From the NCBI RefSeq assembly GCF_013204795.1, contig NZ_JABMKW010000017.1:372001-436000 (forward strand): 64,000 nucleotides of DNA, given 5' to 3'. The stretch comes from Pedobacter panaciterrae (GTDB lineage Bacteria > Bacteroidota > Bacteroidia > Sphingobacteriales > Sphingobacteriaceae). The position numbers and the translations under genes are program-made. The notes under the pieces are model-generated. The model ran no database searches and was not told where the DNA came from. It was given only the letters and a program-made list of their open reading frames with translations. This document shows positions 58,736-64,000 of this stretch, piece by piece. Position 1 is the stretch's first letter. The number at the start of each line of letters is the position of its first letter.

Positions 58736-59725
58736 ATGAAAACTTTTCTCCGAACATTTATATTGCCCGGTTGCTTATTCCTCTTTGCATGCTCAAAAGG
58801 AGTCGACGGTAAACAAGAGGAAGAAATTCCTTTCGGCCAGGACGAAGTAAGAAAACAGCTTTCCTTCTCGGACCTGCCTGAAAGGTCTAAAACGCTCATC
58901 GTGTCTGGCACCGGTACTTATGTTAACCTGATGGAAAATCAGCGTCCAAAATTGCCTGATTTCAGATCTCTGGATAGGAACCCCAATATATTACGTGGGT
59001 TTGTGAAAGATATATTCGGCAGGCCGGTGAAAAATGCAGAGGTCGGTGTACGCTCCTCTATTGCGGGAGGATTCTATAGTTCGGCAACAGGACTGTCTGA
59101 TCAGAACGGTTATTATGAAGTGAACATCCCCGTTGGCAATACAGAAATATGGGGATCTAAAGTAACCATCGAATACCAAGGCGGTCGGGCATTTGTCTCA
59201 TTATTTCCTGCGGACAGTACTTTAAGTGAATTCAGATCCTCGGATGGTGCTGTGAAAAACTTTGTATTGCTGCCATATGGTAATGGCCGTCCCGATGAAA
59301 TTGCCAAGGCCCCTCAGTGGCCAACAAGTTATGTGGGAGGATCGATACATCTTTCTTATAATCTGCGGACAGAAACCCTTCCCTTACCAGGCAGTTTCCC
59401 TATCGGGTCGGTCATTGTGGTCAAACTCATGCCGGTTGATCTGGTCCATGCAGAAGAAAGGATTACGTTCATCATAAAAAAAGAAGTCCTTAACAACAGT
59501 CTCTACATCAACAATATTCCATTAGGCAAGTATAACCTGGAGCTTTCCCTTTCTGATGGCAGAACGATCCTTATTCAGGAAGGAATCAATTTGAAACAGG
59601 AATTCGGACTCAGCCCCAAACAGGCTGAAGGAAAAGCTGCGCTGACATTCATCCCCGGTGATCCGGAATGTTTGACCTGGTTTGGAAATTGGAAAGAAGT
59701 TCCATTGAACATTGAATTAAAATAA
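58736..59725 (+). CDS. Lipoprotein with a carboxypeptidase-regulatory-like domain
   Basis: The 329-residue protein has a lipobox (FLFAC) and then an extended region. A CarboxypepD_reg-like beta sandwich lies at about 80-160 (LRGFVKDIFGRPVKNAEVGV; SDQNGYYEVNIPVG). A C-terminal strand-rich part with DGRTILIQEGINLKQE follows. Likely a surface or periplasmic anchor protein. The beta-barrel gene at 59843 follows on the same strand after about 115 bases, with no clear terminator. Confidence 0.78.
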   Translation: MKTFLRTFILPGCLFLFACSKGVDGKQEEEIPFGQDEVRKQLSFSDLPERSKTLIVSGTGTYVNLMENQRPKLPDFRSLDRNPNILRGFVKDIFGRPVKNAEVGVRSSIAGGFYSSATGLSDQNGYYEVNIPVGNTEIWGSKVTIEYQGGRAFVSLFPADSTLSEFRSSDGAVKNFVLLPYGNGRPDEIAKAPQWPTSYVGGSIHLSYNLRTETLPLPGSFPIGSVIVVKLMPVDLVHAEERITFIIKKEVLNNSLYINNIPLGKYNLELSLSDGRTILIQEGINLKQEFGLSPKQAEGKAALTFIPGDPECLTWFGNWKEVPLNIELK

Positions 59726-59842
59726 ACGGAAACAACATTCGCAATAGGAATTCGCTTATGCATGCAGTAGTCTTGCCTCGGTGAGACAGTGCAGCGTACG
59801 AAAATATAACTAAAAATGATAATTAAAATAGAGAAAACAAGA

Positions 59843-60358
59843 ATGAAAATTACAAGAAAATTAACACTAGCAATTGCGCTAACTGTATTAGGAGCATCAT
59901 CAGCATCTGCTCAAACTTATAAAAAGGGAGACAAATTGGTAAATGCAGGACTGGGTATTGGTGGCGGTTTTGGAATTCCAATTGGTGTAAGCTACGAGCA
60001 TGGCTTTACAGATAGAATTAGTGGAGGTGGTTATTTGGGTTACGCGGGTAAAAACGAGTCGTTTGGTGACTCGGGCAAGTGGAAATATACTTATGTGCTG
60101 GCTGCAGCAAGAGTTTCATATCATTTTAGGATTAAAGATGAAAAATTTGACCCTTATTTAGGCGCAATTTTGGGTTATAACATAGCTTCGGTAAAATGGC
60201 AAGGTGAGGAAGCAGCGCCAGCATCTGCTTCTGCAGGAGAGGTCATTTTTGGCGGACATCTTGGGGCCAGATATTGGTTGGCAGAAAAAATTGGCATCTT
60301 CGGCGAATTAGGTTATGGCGTAGGCCTGTTGAATTTAGGTGTAGCTTTTAAACTATAA
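59843..60358 (+). CDS. Outer membrane beta-barrel protein, small
   Basis: With the ATG at 59843 the protein has 171 residues: signal peptide (LTLAIALTVLGASSASAQ), then about eight alternating strands (AGLGIGGGFGIPIGVSYEHG; ISGGGYLGYAGKNES; YVLAAARVSYHFRIK; PYLGAILGYNIASVKWQ; VIFGGHLGARYWLAEKIGIF), ending with a terminal aromatic/hydrophobic strand (LLNLGVAFKL). This is the 8-strand OmpA/OmpW-like barrel type. An ATG at 59816 would precede the signal peptide by nine residues and is less likely. Confidence 0.85.
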   Translation: MKITRKLTLAIALTVLGASSASAQTYKKGDKLVNAGLGIGGGFGIPIGVSYEHGFTDRISGGGYLGYAGKNESFGDSGKWKYTYVLAAARVSYHFRIKDEKFDPYLGAILGYNIASVKWQGEEAAPASASAGEVIFGGHLGARYWLAEKIGIFGELGYGVGLLNLGVAFKL

Positions 60359-60388
60359 AGGGATTCCGGTATTATCAATTAAAAAGGC

Positions 60389-60431
60389 CTTATACGCCTA
60401 TCCCTTTATAATAAAGCTATAGGCGTATAAG
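60389..60431 (+). terminator. Hairpin after the small beta-barrel gene
   Basis: CTTATACGCCTAT (60389-60401) and ATAGGCGTATAAG (60419-60431) are perfect 13-base arms with a 17-base loop, which itself has a small TTTATAATAAA dyad. Confidence 0.7.
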
Positions 60432-60581
60432 ACTAAAAGAAAAAATTTCAGCACGGGAAATTTTTATAAGCAACGAATATTCGCCATGTAGTTCGACCGC
60501 TGATTTAAGTTGTTTAACGATGTTTTAAGGGGTTCGAATATTTTTTTTATAACGAACACATTTAGAGGCTATTTTCACAAA

Positions 60582-61379
60582 ATGAATAAGATAAATTTTT
60601 ATATTGGATTAATAACAATCATGTTATTTGGTTTAGCAAGTTGTAAGAAAGGGGAAAAGAATATTCTTAAAGAAGAAGAACTTCCTTTTACCAATATTGG
60701 TAGTGTTAACAATTTGCCGGGTTTTGGCAATGATGATGATAAGCCTGAAGGTATTCCATTTGAACTGCCAACAGGACTAAGGTTTGTATCAAGGCCCGAC
60801 CATCCATTTGACCCAGATTTAAGGAAACTACATGGCAACATGAATACCTTTTATGTTGATGTAAATATTGAGAGAGATAGTACCTGGAAGGAAGACAAAC
60901 TTCTAACATTTCCCCCTGGTTTGGTAATGCTTAATGTATCACCTAGCAGAATTCAAAATGGGATGTTAATGGGTAGGGTAAGAATTAACGTACCACCTAA
61001 CGGGAGAGGGCCAGGAGGTAAAAAGGACACTATAACTGTATATTTAGGTGTTGCGTGTATGAATTCTTCTAAAGGTTTACCCTGGGAGGATAATCAAGAA
61101 CCAGACACCCGTAATTATGTTATTGGAAAGGGTACTCACACCCCGTATGTAGTTGTCACCAATACCGAAGTTTTAAAGTTTTTGTCATTATTGGAAGATA
61201 AACCCCATTTGAATCTTACAAGGCATCAAAATCCTTTGGATGTTTATGATCCTGACTATGTAGAACCAGAATGGATGAAACCCTACAATACCATACAAAC
61301 GATGTTCTGGAAAATAACCGATGGACAAGGATTGACCGAGGCAGACCTTAGGGAACTTCTTGAAGCAGTTAAAGGATAG
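60582..61379 (+). CDS. Lipoprotein of unknown function
   Basis: From ATG 60582 the protein has 265 residues. The lipobox is FGLASC (about 15-20). No known domain is recognised. It has a Pro/Gly-rich middle (RINVPPNGRGPGGKKDTITV), a strand block with VYLGVACMNSSKGLPW, and a helical end (ITDGQGLTEADLRELLEAVK). The frame is open to 60510, but that part lacks a signal. It lies apart from its neighbours. Confidence 0.7.
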   Translation: MNKINFYIGLITIMLFGLASCKKGEKNILKEEELPFTNIGSVNNLPGFGNDDDKPEGIPFELPTGLRFVSRPDHPFDPDLRKLHGNMNTFYVDVNIERDSTWKEDKLLTFPPGLVMLNVSPSRIQNGMLMGRVRINVPPNGRGPGGKKDTITVYLGVACMNSSKGLPWEDNQEPDTRNYVIGKGTHTPYVVVTNTEVLKFLSLLEDKPHLNLTRHQNPLDVYDPDYVEPEWMKPYNTIQTMFWKITDGQGLTEADLRELLEAVKG

Positions 61380-61463
61380 TTATCAAAGTACCAGAGATCT
61401 GGATTTTGTCGGTGCGCTCATTCATACGCTACAAAGTAATCTGAATATGGGTAGATTTGTCTC

Positions 61464-62148
61464 ATGTTGATCCCAGATAACAAGCTAATTAGCGATGGTT
61501 ATATAATTTTAGAAAAGTACCTCAAAGACAATGAGTGTATACAAATGATAACATCGCTTAAAAAGCTAGGTGTGTTTGACTATACACATGAGGCAAGTGC
61601 AGGTAACCTGCTTTGTACGTCACCTGAGTTGTACAAATTTTGCTGAACAAACTGCTAGACAATTGCTTGGTGAAGGGGGAATGCAACTAAGCCCTATCAA
61701 AGCATTTATCCTGGACAAGAGTATTGAAAATAACTGGTATATACCATGGCATCAGGATTTAAAAATTGCTGTAAAGCAGATTTTACAGGTGGAGGGTTAT
61801 ACGAACTGGACATTAGAAGCAGGCATCCCACATACAGAACCTCCCTTAAATATATTGGAAGGAATAACAACATTGAGAGTTCATCTGGACAATTGTACAA
61901 AACGAAATGGTGCTATCTATATTCTGCCTAAAACGCATAACCGTGGCAAACTTACTTCCAGCCAGATAGAAGAAGCAGTGACCAATGAAACCGCCTTATG
62001 TTGTGAAGTACAACAAGGAGGGGTTATGATCTTTAAGCCACTTCTGTTGCACAATTCCCCTCTTTCCCAACAGGAAATGCCCAGAAGAATTTTGCAAATT
62101 GAATATGTCAAAAAAGAGCTGCTTAGCCCACTATTAGAATGGCATTAG
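61464..62148 (+). pseudogene. PhyH-type Fe(II)/2-oxoglutarate dioxygenase, frameshifted
   Basis: Two plus-strand frames (61464-61646, 61570-62148) make one protein of about 228 residues. The iron ligands are His and Asp in WYIPWHQDLKIAV and the second His in FKPLLLHNSPLS. The 2-oxoglutarate Arg is in RRILQIEY. The break is near 61637; removing one T from AAATTTTGC gives a smooth LYKFAEQTARQLL. PhyH-type enzymes hydroxylate small molecules, often in secondary metabolism. Its 3' end overlaps the last codons of the broken transposase frame by 15 bases. Confidence 0.78.
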
Positions 62149-63134
62149 CAATAAAGCATATAGCTGAGTTAGCCTGTACAGAAAGAATTCTACATTTTTA
62201 ACACCTCTGAATAGATTTCTAAAAGCCTTTATTTTTGCATTAAAAGATTCCGCCGAGGCATTGGTTGATATGTTATCAAAGTAATTCAATATAGTCTGAT
62301 AATGGTTTTGTATAGACCTGGCAATTGTATTGAAAGCTTTAAATCCAGTTTGTCTTACTTTTTCATGCCATTTGGCCAGATTAGCTAGTCCAAAGACCTT
62401 ATCTTTTGTATTTTCAAAGATCCGACTAAGTCCCATACTGAGTCCGCAGGCTGTTCTAAGATCAGGAAATCTTCCAAATAAGAGCTCTGTGCGATCCTTT
62501 TGGCTATCTGTCCAGTCTGAAGGCTTTTTATACAGCACATATCTACTGCGGGCCAGCAATTGCTTGATGGTATCTCCATTGTGAAGTACTTCCGCTTGAA
62601 ATGGACGACCAGTCTTTTGATTGTTCTATGGCTTCATTTTCTACATCCATAGCTTCCCACCTGTATTTGACCCGCATCTCTTGCAGTGCCTCCGTAGCCA
62701 GCTTCTGTACATGAAACCGGTCAGTCACTCTGGTTGCCTGCGGAAAACAACGTTTGCAGATTAATTCCATATTACCTGCCATATCCAGAGTAACCTCAGC
62801 CACTTTTTTCCTTGCTCTTTCCGAAATCCTTTGCAGTACTGAAATGACAGTTTGCGCTTTGGTACCTGCTACAATGGCAACAATGGCTCCTTTCGTACCC
62901 TTTGCGGCTTTGTTGGTAAGGATGGTGTAAAGTTCACCATGGGACAGGCTGGTCTCGTCGATGGAAAGCTGTTCACCGAGGTTTTCTGGATATAACAGCC
63001 CTTTCTTTGCATGTGATTTCTGGTGCCAGCTTTTAAAATCACTTAGATAATCACGATATTGACGGAGCAGATTTTTTGCCTTTACTGCATAGAATGAACT
63101 GATAGCATCAACACTATTCGGGGCTGTATCGATT
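62134..63134 (-). pseudogene. ISL3-type (ISAon1-like) transposase, frameshifted
   Basis: The minus strand reads from about 63134 (NKSIDTAPNSVDAISSFYAV) through the catalytic Asp in LSIDETSLSHGELYT, a second Asp in VTLDMAGNMELI and the Glu in ASAESFNAKIKAF to the end at 62134. It breaks near 62612; removing one A from TCAAAAGACT joins EQS to KTGRPFQAEVLHNGDT. The motifs are those of DDE_Tnp_ISL3 (PF01610). No ATG stands at the start, and the N-terminal region lies in another frame (63138-63440), as in ISAon1-like elements. The last residues (LLLMPF) are encoded by flanking DNA. Confidence 0.78.
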
Positions 63135-63480
63135 GATTTATTTTAAAAAAGCCGCGAATTCCCCTGTCATTCGCGTTCCCTTTTCTACTAAAGTCCAAGT
63201 CCGGTAAATCAAAGTAGAGGTCTCTGTATTGAGCCATCGGCGGCGTCGGATATGAAAAAACACCTTATGCCCCCGGATAGGAAAGTCCTGGATCACAATC
63301 TGAGGAAAAAAACCTTTGGACAAAACTTTAATCCCATCCCATTCCGATGGAGGAGTATTGACTTCTTCAAGTTCGATACTCCTTTGAATTCAAAATTCTC
63401 TAGTATAAAATCCGGCAGAAATAATCTGAGCAATGAGGCAGTAGCTGAGCTGATCTATCAAATTAACACTAAATTAGTGG
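62150..63480 (-). mobile_element. ISL3/ISAon1-like insertion sequence, probably inactive
   Basis: The two transposase parts define the element. Its left limit should lie near 62150, because the transposase reading leaves its own sequence after RLTQLYA and runs into the PhyH 3' end. The right limit is only a guess at about 63480. I could not identify terminal inverted repeats or a target-site duplication. Confidence 0.6.
63138..63440 (-). pseudogene. ISAon1-like transposase N-terminal region, broken
   Basis: The frame 63138-63376 reads IELEEVNTPPSEWDG, LSKGFFPQIVIQDFPIRGHK, HIRRRRW ... KGTRMTGEFAAFLK. The part before it (SATASLLRLFLPDFILENFE) is in another frame at about 63377-63440. Together they match the layout of the separate N-terminal protein of ISAon1-like elements, including the RRRRW block. 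The shift near 63376 makes the product inactive unless it is an error. Confidence 0.65.
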
Positions 63481-63778
63481 ATAAAAAAAAGAGATTGAAA
63501 GTTTCGAAAAACGATCAATCTCCTTGCGTACTCCAAAATTCTTATTTAACGAACTGCTTCAAAGGCATGAAGAACATGAGGGACATTTATAAAATTCAAG
63601 ACTAATAATACGAAAGCATCTTAAAATGACTATAAAATTAAAGTTCACTTAAAGTGTACTCGTCGAAAACCTTTGTCACACAGCTTCTTGAAGGATATGG
63701 AACGTTTAACCAACATTGCGGGTGGTTCTGTTTCAGATCCCCTTAGTAGGGACTGTAAGAAAAAATACCAGCAAGTCA
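63441..63778. other. Region between the IS and the edge gene
   Basis: No gene can be supported. A plus-strand frame ending at 63605 runs antisense through the IS and seems to be chance, although its last 60 codons are Lys-rich and protein-like. Confidence 0.4.
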
Positions 63779-64000
63779 TCAGATTTCTTTCTCCAAATTG
63801 AGTTCTTTAAAGATTTCTTTGGTAATTATTTTTGTATTAAAAGCCAGATGCTCCCAATTACAATGCAAAATAGATATTGGATAGGGAATGCCCATTTGCC
63901 TCTTGGTCAAATCCATGCTAATTACCGAATTTGCCTTTATTTCCCTTTCTCCCTGCATCAAATTAAAAAGCCCTCTGGCGAATTTTTCATTAGACCCTAA
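63779..64000 (-). CDS. C-terminal part of an unidentified protein, cut by window edge
   Basis: The minus strand is open from the edge to a TGA at 63779-63781 (73 codons): NEKFARGLFNLMQGEREIKA, SVISMDLTKRQMGIPYPISI, LHCNWEHLAFNTKIITKEIF. The composition and even hydropathy look like a real folded protein rather than chance. I do not recognise the family. Confidence 0.5.
   Translation of the reverse strand, partial: LGSNEKFARGLFNLMQGEREIKANSVISMDLTKRQMGIPYPISILHCNWEHLAFNTKIITKEIFKELNLEKEI

Noticed and set aside
63252..63605. 117-codon plus-strand frame through the IS N-terminal part
   Set aside because: Antisense to clear ISAon1-like sequence over most of its length.
1..64000. CRISPR arrays, tRNA and rRNA genes
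   Set aside because: No regularly spaced repeats, and no cloverleaf or rRNA-like stretches were noticed on either strand.

Overview
The window looks like chromosome of a Bacteroidota bacterium of the Sphingobacteriaceae (Pedobacter or Mucilaginibacter type). Signs are a TonB-type outer-membrane barrel of the OMP_b-brl_3 kind, BlaR1/BlaI-like M56 regulation, FISUMP and PKD lipoproteins, an FA2H-like hydroxylase expected in a sphingolipid maker, an ISAon1-like element, and promoters of the Bacteroidota form (TTG, about 20 bases, TAnnTTTx). Genus is inference.

Region 1 (1-27 kb) is a stress and housekeeping accessory block. It holds an AI-2E-type permease cut by the left edge, three DUF4142 proteins, a GH2 and a GH43 glycosidase, a MidA-type methyltransferase with a frameshift, a Cys-rich four-helix copper-storage-like protein, a transketolase-transaldolase operon, DoxX plus a double universal stress protein, Hsp20, a sterol-desaturase-type hydroxylase, a lone receiver, an MBL hydrolase with a YjlB-like cupin, DJ-1/PfpI, PRC-barrel, DUF3175 and a stress SDR. 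Scattered through it are at least four families of tiny charged paralogous proteins (DUF6496 and three unnamed), several missed by ordinary ORF cut-offs. A 3' fragment of the hydroxylase gene and decayed copies of the small genes are duplicated at 26.3-26.8 kb.

Region 2 (29.1-47.8 kb) is the most unusual part. Fourteen genes on the minus strand form three transcription units. They encode mostly secreted proteins of no known function: two TPR proteins with Gly/Ala-rich tails, two 430-residue paralogues, a Lys/Ala-rich 40-residue tandem-repeat protein, a FISUMP lipoprotein and others, plus two overlapping SET-domain proteins. Next to them, on the plus strand, lie a TPR-type HisKA_3 sensor kinase and a NarL/LuxR response regulator. 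The same dyad (AATCAT-N8-ATGATT) stands before each unit, and in all three it is followed by the same promoter geometry (TTG or TTA, exactly 20 bases, TA(A/C)TTTTA). The simplest reading is a self-contained two-component regulon for a secreted-protein system.

Region 3 (48-64 kb) carries a TonB-type barrel with BlaR1/BlaI-like regulators, an HxlR-controlled oxidoreductase cluster with two clear 17-base operators, a divergent LytS/LytTR pair, several lipoproteins, a PhyH-type dioxygenase gene and a broken ISL3/ISAon1-like element. The right edge cuts one more gene.

Six reading frames in the window (MidA, a small paralogue, an SDR, HxlR, PhyH and the transposase) are each restored by changing one base in a short homopolymer run. 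Either these are young pseudogenes or the assembly keeps homopolymer errors; the second seems more likely.
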